From Undaria pinnatifida (lineage: Eukaryota > Sar > Phaeophyceae > Laminariales > Alariaceae), in assembly GCA_012845835.1 (NCBI GenBank), contig JABAKD010000002.1:23093518-23157517 (forward strand): 64,000 nt of DNA, given 5' to 3'. Below the pieces are notes generated by a model. That model did not search any database. It saw nothing but the letters and a program-made list of their open reading frames with translations, and had not been told where the DNA came from. The position numbers and the translations under genes are program-made. Below are positions 35,951-46,999 of the stretch, in pieces. Each line of letters begins with the position of its first letter. The stretch's first letter is position 1.

Positions 35951-37440
35951 TGCAAATGGTTGACAGTCACACTGAGTTAAAAGATGTTGGGGGGGGTGGC
36001 GCAGCATGCGTCAAACCCATGTTTTATTTTGTTATTATTTTTCGGTCGAATCTGCGACCGTCCTGACTTATTTTCGCTCTTGACTGCGTAGTGGTTTTGT
36101 GACCTCGCGGCCCGAAGGAGCCACTGCTGCGCCTCTGTGGTTGAATTATAGTGCTGGGATCGTGGGGGTAGTGTTGAGTGTTTTTCGCGACGGGGATGTG
36201 GGGATCCATCTGCGAGCACCCTCACGTTATTGTCGTGAGTGACTTGTGTTTATGTGCGTATTGGTGGCTTCGAGCCTCTGCTGTGATGGGGGGGGAGGGG
36301 GGGAAGAGGAATGGGGGTGGGTGGGGGGGGGGATAGGAGGAGTTGGGGGGGGGGGATGAGGGGAGGAAAAGGGGGGGGGTGCACGATGTAGCGAGTGCGG
36401 CACACGGATGATTTTGTCACTGGTATCACTTGCAGTAGGCGGGTGCGCATTCGGACGTGCCGCAGGGAAAAAATGGCGTCGGTTACGGGCTGTCCATGTA
36501 GTGTTGTCTCTGTGGGGGGTGTTCGAAGCCGTGCGGTGTAAGGGAAGGGACGGGTGCGCTTCTCACGACCATCGTTATCGAGCCGTTTGGTGCTTGTCTC
36601 CGGCTGCGTGATGTTCTGAGATACTAGTAGCTTGTAACTGGCACAGTTTTCGAAGGTACACATCATAGTTGCCTCTTGTTTACTCGATAGCATATTGTGT
36701 TCACAAATATATTCGTTTTGTTTAGTGGGACAGATCGAAGGGGGCCACGCGTCTTCGTTGCTGCGTGCTGCGCCTTCTGACTGTTTTGTGTACAGGGAAC
36801 TTTGGGTGTGCAGGTTTTGGTTTTGTGATTTTGACGCACCTTCTTCCTGTGGTGTTTCGGTTGTGCGAGAGAAGAGGGACAGACCATGTTTATTATGTGC
36901 AGCACCGGCTTGCCCTGCCTGAAGCGTACCAGGCATTTTGTTTTTTGGGTGCAGAAAGGCGCGGATTTTGAAATTTGAAATGCCGCCAAATGTGGCACCC
37001 AGCGTGCGTGAGGAAAATGACGAGAGGCTAACAGTTCTTATATTATACTTATATACGAAGTATACTGTACTCGTTATATAGGACCAGGTAAGTGGTACCG
37101 AAGCATACCAATGGCAAACTTTTGGTCCGTACCTGGTATATACTGGGTGCGATATTCTAGGATAATCTACACATACATTGCAGAGATAGCTGCCTGACGT
37201 CCTTTGGCAGAGGTCCCCAACAGCCATGGTAAGAAAGGTTGCTTGCAGCTCACATCACTCTTGCAGCTATGCACAACAACACAACAGCAGTGTAAAGGGA
37301 TTAGCGAAAGCTAAGGGGCACTGGGATGCCAGCGCTGGCAAGGAGCATGGTGTTCTTTGTAAAGTTCTTGTGGTTGATTTTCTCCTGGGATGCTCTTGCT
37401 TGAGATGCAAGAGAGGGGAAGAAACCGCACCCCGGATAAC
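35951..37440. other. No supported gene; G-rich stretch and doubtful ORF
   Basis: Contains a G-rich tract at 36285-36380. A 325-codon minus-strand ORF (36250-37227) has no domain, and its C-terminal part is only the complement of the G tract, so I do not call it. A TACCTGGTA motif lies at 37130. Confidence 0.5.
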
Positions 37441-38350
37441 GTAACACTCGGATAACACTTACCGGTATCTACGTTATGGGGCCCAACGCAGGCGCTTGGC
37501 CACGTCCTAACATAGTGCTACCACGGGAGGAGTAATCACGGTAACGCGGCAACATTCGTAGTGTTAACTGGAAACCCACGAACGTGCACACGCATTAACG
37601 TTATGTCTGCTTGATCCCGTCCAGCTCTGATACAGTAGCATCATGTTACGCGGTGACCTGTCCTTGTACTAACGCCGTAACACTGTTAATATTTTACCAT
37701 ATAGACAGCACGTTATCACCCTAATATGCCCAGATCGATATCCGAAGATTTGTTAACATGATAACATTATGCTACTGTCTACGCGGCGTTAGACCTGGCA
37801 CCCTAACATTGTGTTACCACTATTGGAGTGTTAAACATAACGCCCTGACATAACCGTAATATGTTGGCCAGCACCACGAACTCCTAGCATTGTGCTACAT
37901 TTAACACACTACCATACTAGTAACATAGCGACCCGCGCTACTAACATTATTTTTTCGGACCCCCGGTCTACTGTGTTAGGGTCGGATGACGTAACATTTA
38001 CCGTACTTTAGCAACGTTACAGTCTTAGCCAGCGGGTACGTAACTTTATGTTAGGATGTTAGTCTAAAGGTCTAAACGCCGACGTCCCCCTAACATTATG
38101 TTACGATGTTACCGTCGTTTAATACATGATTTTAACGTATGGTTACTGCTGTGTTACAGTAGCAATCGACACCGTCCTAACATTATGTTAATGCGTTACC
38201 GTCGGGGCCGAAGTTGTTCTAACATTGTGTTGAGATGTTACCCTTGGGATCTTCCCGGGATCTAACATGTGTTACACCTGTGTTAGCGGTAAAGCGGGGT
38301 CGCGGAGTAACATGATGTAGTCGTGTTAACATATTTCTCCGAGATCCCGA
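37440..38350. repeat. Degenerate TAACAT/ATGTTA repeat field, left part
   Basis: About 900 bases in which TAACA(T/C), ATGTTA and GTTAC recur every 20-40 bases with variable spacers, often as the dyad AACATTATGTT. There is no fixed period by eye. The same composition resumes at 41275-41910 beyond the foldback element. Confidence 0.75.
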
Positions 38351-39325
38351 TGCGCGGAGCTATGGGAGATGACATATTTGTAAAGAGACTTGAGTGGCAT
38401 CATGTCCTTTGAAAAAAAAAAATGGGTAAATTATGACACCCGGGGGGGTTTGTTTGCTTACAGGCGTTGACACCCATGGGAGACGCATTTATTGCCCACA
38501 AAACACTCTCAAATGGGGGCAGTTTGAGGCAGCCTGACATGATCCTAGCGGAGAAGCCACAAGTCCCAGTTGTATCAATCCTGCGAGGCAACACCAAATA
38601 GAAGATTCTCGACGAAAAGTTGACCGCAAAAGACCTGACGCACGCTCAAAAAGTGACAATTGGACATTTATTTCTGGTTAGTTTTTTTTCTTTATTGTTG
38701 TGCGATATACTTTGGGACCACGATGTAAGACCTCGCCGAGTGTGATTGTCGAGGAAGAGCTGCACCCTCGCACCGGTCATATCACATAGAAGACGTAGAA
38801 AGAGACGGTTTGGGAATCGCCGTCGCATGGGCAGATAAATCGCCTACGATGATAAAAAAAGTTGACAAGTTTCTACTAGATGACGGCTCGAGTCTACGAA
38901 ATCCGCTGCAAGTATGCGTGGAAATAGTGTTGATGGATTGAATTTGAGCTCCAAAAAAATGGGAAAAATAAACCACAACAACAAAAAAAGAAGCATAATC
39001 CAAAATTAGTATTATATGAATGGAACGACTTGAAGCGAATATCATTTTCTTGTCATCGCAGGCGATTTCTCTGCCCAAACGGCGGCGATTCCCAAATGGT
39101 CTCTTCCTGCGTGCTCTGTGTGATATGACCGGAGCAAGGGATGCAGCTCTTCCTCGATAAAAATCACACTCGGCGAGGTCTCATGGCGTGGTCCCAAAGT
39201 AGCATATCGCACAACAATTATAATTGAGAAAAAAAACGAACCAGGAGCTGCCAGGAATGTCAAGTTGTCCCTGTTTTGAGCTTGTGTTGCTGGTTTTATA
39301 GCATTAGCCTCTGGCCCACGTAGTC

Positions 39326-39540
39326 ACCGACTTCGTAACAGGGATCTCCGGGGCTCTCCCCTTGCCACGCACTACCGTACGTAGTACTCAGGAGCAAACT
39401 ATCATATCCATTCACGTCTCCAGTGCGCACGCTCGCAAATACGTTATTTCCTTCTTGTCTTTTCCCGGAAAAAAATGGAAATATGAAGTCGGTGGGATTC
39501 GAACCTACGACATATATTTTGTTGGTTATACAAGGGGCTA
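39326..39540 (-). repeat. tRNA-like terminal repeat, left copy
   Basis: On the minus strand: GGTTCGAATCCCACCGACTT (B box with one change in this copy) followed by an A-rich stretch and the 200-bp body. The A-box region is lost in this copy; a tRNA-like fragment, GTGACTACGTGGGCC, follows at 39308-39322. Confidence 0.6.
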
Positions 39541-39799
39541 CGCCGGCGGCCTGGACGGCCGCCGGTCGCGGCGCAGGAAAGTGAATATTAAGAGGGTAAG
39601 AAGTAATAATGCCAAGAGTTAGACGAAGTTTGTTAATTCATATATGGGAGATACTGGAAAGAGAAAATGCCGACAAATTTTTCCCGATTTCCCGTGTGCG
39701 GCGGAACAATGCGAGAAGGCAGCCTGGAAATTATGGGAGAGCATGGCGGTTCACCCCAGCTGGGTGACGCTCTGCGTTGCTACGCAGAAAGGCGCGGCC

Positions 39800-40245
39800 A
39801 CAGCTGCTGCTGTGCATATACCATTTGTAGCTTCGTGATGCTGCTGTGCATATACCATTTGTAGCTTCGTGATGCTGCTGTGCATATACCATTTGTAGCT
39901 TCGTCATGCTGCAGGCTCATCATAGCTTCAGCTACTGCTGCTGTACATCATGTACATGTACGTGCTGCTGTAGACTACCGGGGGTTCAAAAATATTGAGA
40001 GTTCGCAGTTCTCCACGACGCCTAGCTGCTGCTGTGCATATACCATTTGTAGCTTCGTGATTCTGCTGTGCAGATACCATTTGTAGCTTCGTGATGCTGC
40101 TGTGCATATACCATTTGTAGCTTCGTGATGCTGCAGGCTCATCATAGCTTCAGCTACTACTGCTGTACATCATGTACATGTATACGTGCTGCTGTAGACT
40201 ACCGGGGGTTCAAAAATATTGAGAGTTCGCAGTTCTCCACTACGC
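39800..40245 (+). repeat. Tandem duplication inside the nested insertion
   Basis: Two blocks of about 215 bp, each with several copies of GCTGTGCATATACCATTTGT + AGCTTCGTGATGCT, then GCAGGCTCATCATAGCTTCA, GTACATCATGTACATGTA and CTACCGGGGGTTCAAAAATA. A 34-bp minisatellite inside a larger duplication. Confidence 0.75.
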
Positions 40246-40667
40246 CTGGGTGGCATGTGTTCTCGGGGATTACGAACTTTTCTTCCCCAGATCCTAGCAC
40301 AAACCTCGCTTAGTGGCCTTTACAATGGCGACGCCGGCCAGGTAATCGACCCCCCCCCGTGTGTCGGAGGTCAGAGAACACGTACCGAAGAAATAACGCG
40401 AAGACATTAGCCCTGTGTGCAGACTACGCACCAAACGTCTCACAGGGCACGATTTTTCGGAGATCTGGTCGTAGATCTCGACGTCGAGGCCTCGCGCGCG
40501 CGCTACGGCGCCGAGCGGGCGGATCAGCTGAGCCGGTGGTTGCAGGCCAGGCGGGGGCACGCCTCAGCGAAGAAACCGCGCGGAAAGGCGGTCAGAGGCG
40601 GGAGATATCCGCAGACGTAAGGATGTGCATATGTGATGAGCGAACTAAGATAATATATAGATTTATA

Positions 40668-40975
40668 GGTGACTATGTGGGCCAGTGGGTAGTTCTATAT
40701 AACCAACAAAAGATATGTTTGCGAGTCCGTCAATTGACTCTCACCGACTTCGTAACAGGGATTTACGGAGCTCTCCCCTCGCCACGCACTACCGTAGTAC
40801 TCAGGAGGAAACTATCATGACCATTCACGTCTCCAGCGCGCACGCTCGCCAGGACGTTATTTCCTTTTTTATTTTTCCAGAAAAAAGCGGAAATATGAAG
40901 TCGGTGGGATTCGAACCCACGACATATATTTTGTTGGTTATATAGAACTACTCACTTGCCCACGCAGTCACAACT
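40668..40975 (-). repeat. tRNA-like terminal repeat, right copy, with inverted head
   Basis: The minus-strand sequence from 40975 reads GTGACTGCGTGGGCAAGTGA (A-box-like), then GTGGGTTCGAATCCCACC (perfect B box and T-stem). The 5' and 3' ends do not pair as an acceptor stem, so it is not a working tRNA gene. The same head, GTGACTATGTGGGCCAGTGG, recurs in the opposite direction at 40670-40716, making a 50-bp inverted repeat around the body. Confidence 0.6.
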
Positions 40976-41274
40976 AACATGTGTCAGGTCCTTATCGATT
41001 ATTTTTACGCCGAGATCCTTCTCTCCGGTGTTGCTTCGCAGGATTGGTACAGCTGGGGCGTGTGGTCTCTCAACTAGGGTCTTGTCGGACTGTCTCAAAC
41101 TGCCCCCTTCGAGCGTGTTTCGTGGGCAATAAAGGCGTCCCCTATGGGTATGAACGCCTGTCAGTATGCAAAACAACACCCCCGATGTCGTGTTGTGCCC
41201 AAAAGTCATTTTTTCCCCATGATAACACCCAAGTTTCTTTAAATATGTCATCTCCCATAGATAGGCGTGGAGTA

Positions 41275-41910
41275 ATCTAATGTATCCGTGTTATCCTATT
41301 TCGTCGAAATTGACTGCTGTCGCTAACACGGTAGCATAATATTAACGTTTAATTGACCATGTATGTTATCCCCTCGACGCGTGTTACGATAGCCACGAGG
41401 ACTTCCACTAACACACTAACATGTAGTCTTATGTAAGCGTTTAATTGGGCATGTACGTTATCCATTTAAAGTGTGTTACGGTAGCAAGTAAGAATTCCGG
41501 TGACACCCTAACGTAAAGTTACTCGCTACAGACTGCTGTCGCTATTACGGTAACACAATGTTAATGTTTAACTGACTGCTGTCGCTAATACGGTAACATA
41601 ATGTTAACGTTTAACTGACCATGTGCGTTTTGCATTTAACGCGTGTTACGATAGTCACAAGGAATTCAGCTAACACGCTAACACAGTGTTAATCCCTATG
41701 GGCTGCCTACCCTAACACCGTAACACACACCAGGTATACTGCGGTCAAAACAGGATCAAGGTAACACTCTAACATAATGTTGCGCGACTGCCCGTCAATA
41801 GCATAGCACACTAACACTACGTTATAAAAAAACCCAGAAAGTGCTTAATGTAGTGACGTAACGTTACCATTTTTGTCGCTGATCTGTACCAGGTAACACT
41901 GACGTCAAAT
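41275..41910. repeat. Degenerate TAACAT/ATGTTA repeat field, right part
   Basis: Continues the composition of 37440-38350: CTAACACGGTAGCATAAT, GTTAACGTTTAA.TGACCATGT and GACTGCTGTCGCTAATACGG recur, here with a clearer longer unit of about 110 bp. From 41911 to 43235 no gene or repeat is recognised. Confidence 0.7.
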
Positions 41911-43235
41911 GTCAATTGTTATGTTATCCGAGGTGTGGAAGAAATCCAAATGGGAAAAGTGCGCTTCGTTCCTCTGGTGCTCATCCCACTCCTAAACCTA
42001 ACCTACGGCCCTTTTCTAGACCTAAACCCGCTTCTGGGAGTACCAATAATAACGTATCCAACCCACGTGTAACATTCTCCACCTTCCAGGATACTGTGTC
42101 CATAACATTAGCCCACCCCGAAAAGTCGTAGGTGCAGACCATAACAGCAGCCAGCCGTAAGCAACAACGTCTGTCTGTCGATGCTTTCGCAGACAGCTCT
42201 CGTCAGTTCGTTGCACGATACCTGGTATTGTGCACTGGTGCTTGTTTATACGAATGTGAGTTTCTATTTCTGACGACGCCAAAACCAGAGACCTATTTGG
42301 AGTTGCCCGAAGCATCCACCGACCAAAATGAAATCCACGAGGACCTACCATTGTTTTGTTCGATCAATCACGACGAACCGAGCGGTTATCGTAGAATCAG
42401 AAACTAGCGGAGAGCGGAGCCCTTATCAGCTCAACATCAGGCAGCAGAACAGCCGCCCAACCACACGCACCATGTGTCGCGGCTGCCGCGAGCACCCAGT
42501 CAGTGTTGTGGCTGCTTGTGGTGTACTGGTTCGGATCCATCTATCGAACCGGGAACTACCGCGATGCTAACCCCGGGCTCCTGCTAAGTCCAGGAGCGTG
42601 AGTATAGGAATGGTGGTGTGGGTGGCTCGGTTTGCGGTGATGACAATATATGCTGCCCGCTCCCAGTGTCTCGATGGGCGTCCGAATTGTGCGTTTCTGG
42701 GCTCCCTGACGTGTTCTGCTGCCCTCGTGTGTTTCGTGGATGACCGAAGCTCATAATTTCCATCCTGGTCTGGAAGCTCGCCGTGCCGTGGGAATATGTG
42801 GAGGGTCGTCGGCAGGCCATAATGCGTGAGAGGAGGAAGAAGGTACAACAAGTCGCTCGACGATTGCAGCAGCGCGAGGCTGCGGTGACTTTAGAGCGAG
42901 TAAAACACGACGTGCAAACCGAAAACAACCCTTAGTAGATTTTGCGCTTTGAGGCCAGTTCGACAACAAGCCGAGCAGCAAGCCCCGTACTGCATTTAAT
43001 ATAGTCATTTAACAACTTGAAAATACCACGATGTTGGACGTTTGGAGCCGGATTAAGTGCATCTCGATTCTTATATATACGACTGCCAGATCTGGGCGAC
43101 ATTTTCGCAATGCGTGGTCCGCAGAACAAAAATATCATCTTGAGCAATTTTTGAGCAAAACGATATTGCTCAAGACGACTTTGTTTTTTGGGTTACATCC
43201 GGATATTGGGAATTGGTGAATGAGCTGACATAATT

Positions 43236-44178
43236 ATGGCCTACTGCTGCGCGGAGAGGACGAATAAGGAGGCGGCCGTGGCGGGGAAGTTGATGGCGGT
43301 TAACTTTCACCACGAGCAGTGGCGGGGGCTGTCACTGCCGCTGCAGCATTTCAGGATCAAGGCAGTGGAGAAGGGGATCAAGAGGGCGCATGTGGAGGCG
43401 GAGAACCAGACGCGGGAAAGTAGGCCGCTGACGTCAGAGATTACCAGAGTGATGGAGGAAGGCATCGGTGAGTGGGGGGTAGGGGGCAGGATAGTGTGGG
43501 TCGGATTGGCATTGACGTATCAACTGTTGTTCAGGGCCTCGGAACTGTATGCGGAAGAGGGACGAAAGGTACATGAGGTTTACTGCTTGAGGAGGGGAGA
43601 TAGATGTAGCCTCCTTCGAGAAAGGGGTGCACCTGGGGCCGGGAAGGAGGAAGGCAGCGGACACTGTGGATGTCGGCTCCAAGGGGGAGAAAGGGGACCA
43701 GGGGAGAAAAGGGGCGGTCACCGTGACAAGGGGAGCCGGGGGGATGGAGAGGCGGCTGGAGGGGAATGGATGGTGAAGCTGGTCGAGCACTACCGGGGAA
43801 AGGTTCTGGGGGGAAGAACGTCCCGCTGATGACCTGCAGGAGCGGGGGGAGGTGGAAGGTATAGACGAGAGGGCAAGCGACGTTTTTCTCAAGGAGCGGG
43901 TTGAAGAGTGGGCAAAGAAATGGAGGGAGCAACGGAGAGGGGCAGTGGGGGAACTGGTACCGGAGGAATTCGTGCTGCATTCCGGAAGGATAGGGGGAGC
44001 TACAAAGCTGGCGGGGGTGGGGGCACAGTCGTGGGTGATCCACGGAGAAGGAAGGTGGGCGTCGCAGGCCTTTATGGGGTGCGTGGGGTCTAATATGGAA
44101 GATCCCCTCTGCGTGTCCAGAGTTGCAGTAGGAAGGACAGGGGTGCCTTGTAGGCAGCTGAGGCACGGGGCGAGATGA
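43236..44178 (+). pseudogene. Tyrosine recombinase (DIRS/Ngaro/Crypton type), broken
   Basis: The first frame (43236-43610) encodes a helical N-terminal domain and the first catalytic arginine context LLFRASELYA. The reading then has to change frame at least three times: near 43605, near 43785 and between 43800 and 43850. It ends in the C-terminal box HSGRIGGATKLAG followed by a GRWASQAFMGCV segment. In active relatives the last part normally holds the nucleophilic tyrosine (an AF/Y..Y pattern); here a cysteine stands in that place. Frame breaks and the lost tyrosine mean it cannot be an active recombinase. Such enzymes insert mobile DNA by site-specific strand exchange. No reverse transcriptase was found upstream, so the element type is not settled. 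Confidence 0.7.
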
Positions 44179-44214
44179 GGTGTGTAAAGGTAGAATTATG
44201 GTAGGGGCAGGCCG

Positions 44215-45120
44215 GGAATGAATGGGTTTCTGGCTGTTGAGGTTGTCTGTCGGAGTAGAGGGCAGGTCAGCCGCGAACAATAGCCGGGACAGGGAACGAG
44301 GGGGGGGGGCGGGGGCAGGGGAAACGAAACGAGGGAGACCTGTCAGTTTCCACCCCCCTCCACCGTGGAGAACGCCATGATGTTAATGATCAAGGAACAA
44401 ACATAGTTTTGTAAAGAGGAGACCAAAACGTATTAGTGTAGGAACATTCTGGAGTTTGACGGAAAGGAAGGGGAAATATCGGCGAACCGGGTAGGGGGGG
44501 GGGGGGGTCAGGGAAGAAAACAATACAAATAGGAGGCTCTCAGCAGCAGCGGCAGCAGTACAGCAACAGCACAGCAGCAGCGAGCTTCGGACACTGGCAC
44601 CGGTAAAGATAGAAGGAAGTGGTGTAATCGCAGCTGCGGCAGAAGCAGGAGCAAAGGGGGTAGAGAGGCAACACGGAGCGACACTGATCGCAATCTCCCA
44701 CTCACCCACCCACCCACCCACCCCACCCCACCCCACCCCACCCGATTGCATCACGAGCAGGGATTCTAAAGCGGAAGAGGGGAGGGCGGGGGTGGCGAGA
44801 GGACGAAAGAGGAGGAAGGGCAGTTTGTTTGTTTTTTCGTTTGTTTTTCCTGGAAGTAGCGGGGGGGTTCTGGCTGTTGAGGTTGGCTGTCGGTCCGATA
44901 CCCGGGAGTAGAAGGCAGGTCAGCAGCCTACACTAGCCGGATAGAAAACGGAGTGAGGACGGGGGGAGGCGGTGGGCAGGGGAACGGGACAAAATACCTG
45001 ATAGTTTCTACCCCTTCCCCCGTGGAGAACGCCATGGTATTAACGGGCAAGCGTTTTTTTTGTGAAGAGGGGACCAAACGCAAATTCGTAGCCGAAATAT
45101 CACACTCTTTTGAGTTTTAA
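44215..45120 (+). repeat. Pair of about 250-bp direct repeats after the recombinase remnant
   Basis: 44215-44460 and 44868-45120 share TTCTGGCTGTTGAGGTTG, CTGTCGG, GGCAGGTCAGC, TCCCC/ACCCC blocks, CCGTGGAGAACGCCATG and GAGG.GACCAAA. Between them lie a CAGCAG-rich stretch (44535-44585) and a CCCA/CACC microsatellite (44700-44745). Direct repeats downstream of a tyrosine recombinase recall the split direct repeats of Ngaro-type retroelements, but the upstream partner was not found. The region 45121-46600 has no supported gene. Confidence 0.65.
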
Positions 45121-46620
45121 ATTACCCAAATGCTGTTCGTATAGCGGCAGAAGACTCCACCCACACCCGTGGTGTTTGGATTATTGTATGGTATTCAACG
45201 TGGACAAGTCCTCTCGTGGTAGCGATCCTGCAACCACCCAACCTACAGCAGTACCACTGCGCATCATGCAACGGTAACACGCCAAGGTCTTCGCTCTGTA
45301 GCCTCTTCGCCTCCCTCCCTAAGAAGCATATCTTGTCCGTTTGCCGCAATAAGGAAGAGCTCGGAACCCGCAGCAGTCGATACTAACAGCAGTATGATAG
45401 CAATAATATCCTGAATTTTTAGGCCCAACAAGGGCAGGCATTTTGTGCATCAAGTACAAGTACAAGCAAACAAGCGTAGACTCTTACGAGTGTAGGTATA
45501 CCTGGTAGATCAGATGAATGCCCAGCTGCCCAGTCGCCCACAGCAGACACGTAGGGCGGCCGCGTGACCTTGCCGCAATTCACATGATAGCAGCAGCGGT
45601 GCCATCAGCCACGAACAGCAGTAGGACTGATAGGCATTCGAACATAACGGATAATACTACTACAACAGTACCCGTAGTTCGTGAGAGCAGGCTGGGTTGG
45701 TTGGTTGATGGGGGTGCTCCCCGAAATGTGGTTCCAACATGTCGATACAAGCAGATCTCGTGTTCTGCGTTCATTTTCTCCCTGTGCTGTTACTGCTGTA
45801 CTTCCCTTTGGCCTGGTGGAGGTGTTGGCACCCATAGAACCACAAAGGACACCTGAGGTACTACAGCCCAAGTAGTGGGAGGTCGGAGCAGCGGGTACCT
45901 CCGACCCACGGCGACTATAGGTCGCTTGGCGTCTGGTACGAGGAGAGAGCTGTGAGCCGCTGCACCAGGTGGTGAGAGGTAGAACTGCTGTGAGAATACT
46001 TGTGATGAGATGGAATGAAATCGACTTTTTTGTTTTTGTCTTGATTACAGTTAGCTTGGGGTAGCGGCGCGATTTGTTGGGGTCTCCATTGCAAGCGAAC
46101 CATTTTCAGCCCTCTCTCCCTCCCTCTCTCTCCTTTATGATGCCATGGCCTGCGATCTCGCTGGCTGAAGCGCCAGCTCTCCTCCCCAGCTTCGCAGGCT
46201 GCATGAGCGTATGTTCGTCCCCTGTCCCTGTGCCCCTGCCGGGAGTCGAGGTGGAAGTGCGCTGTGGCTGCCACACTGCCTCTTTCCCGCTCTTTTCCAA
46301 CACCAGTTTTTTTTATTGAACAGAATAACCACATGCTAAATATAATGCCAAATAATATAGGGAAGTGTAACGGCCGAGAAACCGTTTGCGGTTTGAGGTT
46401 TTGTGGTTTTTCAACATGCACCGGTTTCGACCAGATTCGACGTGATCGAGGAGCACTGCTGCTGTTGATTTCCCTCGCCACAGCTGCGGTGGTGGCGGCG
46501 ACAGCGGCGGCGGAAGCGGCAGCAGTAGCAGCAACAGCCGCAGCAGCAGAGGCATTTATATACCTGGTACAGCAGTACTCTTGTGCTGTGGTGCGCAGTC
46601 GGTGGATTGTACAATACCTG

Positions 46621-46874
<254 letters not shown>

Positions 46875-46999
46875 GTTGTTCTTACATTAACTCCTCTTAC
46901 CTGGTACCGGTGTTGTATGGCACTATTAAATACGTATGTAGTCTATGAACTTTGCACACCCGGCACGAATAGTCTACACACAGATTCGACTAGTCATCG

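Larger units (their letters stand above)
39288..40979. mobile_element. 1.69-kb insertion nested in the foldback arm, with tRNA-like terminal repeats
   Basis: Removing this segment restores the match between the two foldback arms, which fixes its ends. It is flanked by TGTGT on both sides (39283-39287 and 40980-40984), begins TG and ends CA. Direct repeats of about 200 bp lie near both ends (39326-39534 and 40748-40945), sharing CCGACTTCGTAACAGGGAT, CCACGCACTACCGTA, TTCACGTCTCCAG and GAAGTCGGTGGGATTCGAAC. These features suit a miniature LTR-type element. The repeats, however, carry tRNA-like A and B boxes on the minus strand, so paired tRNA-derived SINEs are an alternative. The middle holds a 215-bp tandem duplication (39800-40245). 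Confidence 0.65.
38360..41263. mobile_element. Foldback (MULE-like) element with about 0.5-kb inverted arms
   Basis: The left arm (38360-38865) is matched in reverse by 40980-41260 plus 39050-39287. Shared end: CTATGGGAGATGACATATTT. Shared inner blocks: TTTATTGCCCAC.AAACAC, GGGGGCAGTTTGAG, TGTGCGATAT, ACCTCGCCGAGTGTGATT, GAGGAAGAGCTGCA, TTTGGGAATCGCCG. The right arm is broken by the insertion at 39288-40979. The loop (38866-39049) encodes no transposase, so the element is non-autonomous. A 9-bp flanking pair TGCGCGGAG / GGCGTGGAG (7 of 9 identical) could be an aged target duplication, which would fit Mutator-like elements; this assignment is inference. Confidence 0.75.

Noticed and set aside
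36250-37227. 325-codon minus-strand ORF
   Set aside because: No domain, mixed composition, and its C-terminal third is the complement of a G-rich tract. Length alone is not enough in a GC-rich region.
37440-38345. CRISPR-like array of short repeats and spacers
   Set aside because: Repeats are only 6-12 bp, degenerate and irregularly spaced, and the genome is eukaryotic.
40893-40975. Candidate tRNA gene on the minus strand
   Set aside because: Perfect B box and T-stem, but the acceptor ends do not pair and the anticodon arm is not convincing. The same sequence recurs as part of a longer repeat, so it is treated as tRNA-derived.
45915-46481. 188-codon minus-strand ORF
   Set aside because: No recognisable domain, no splice context, and an equally open frame on the other strand.
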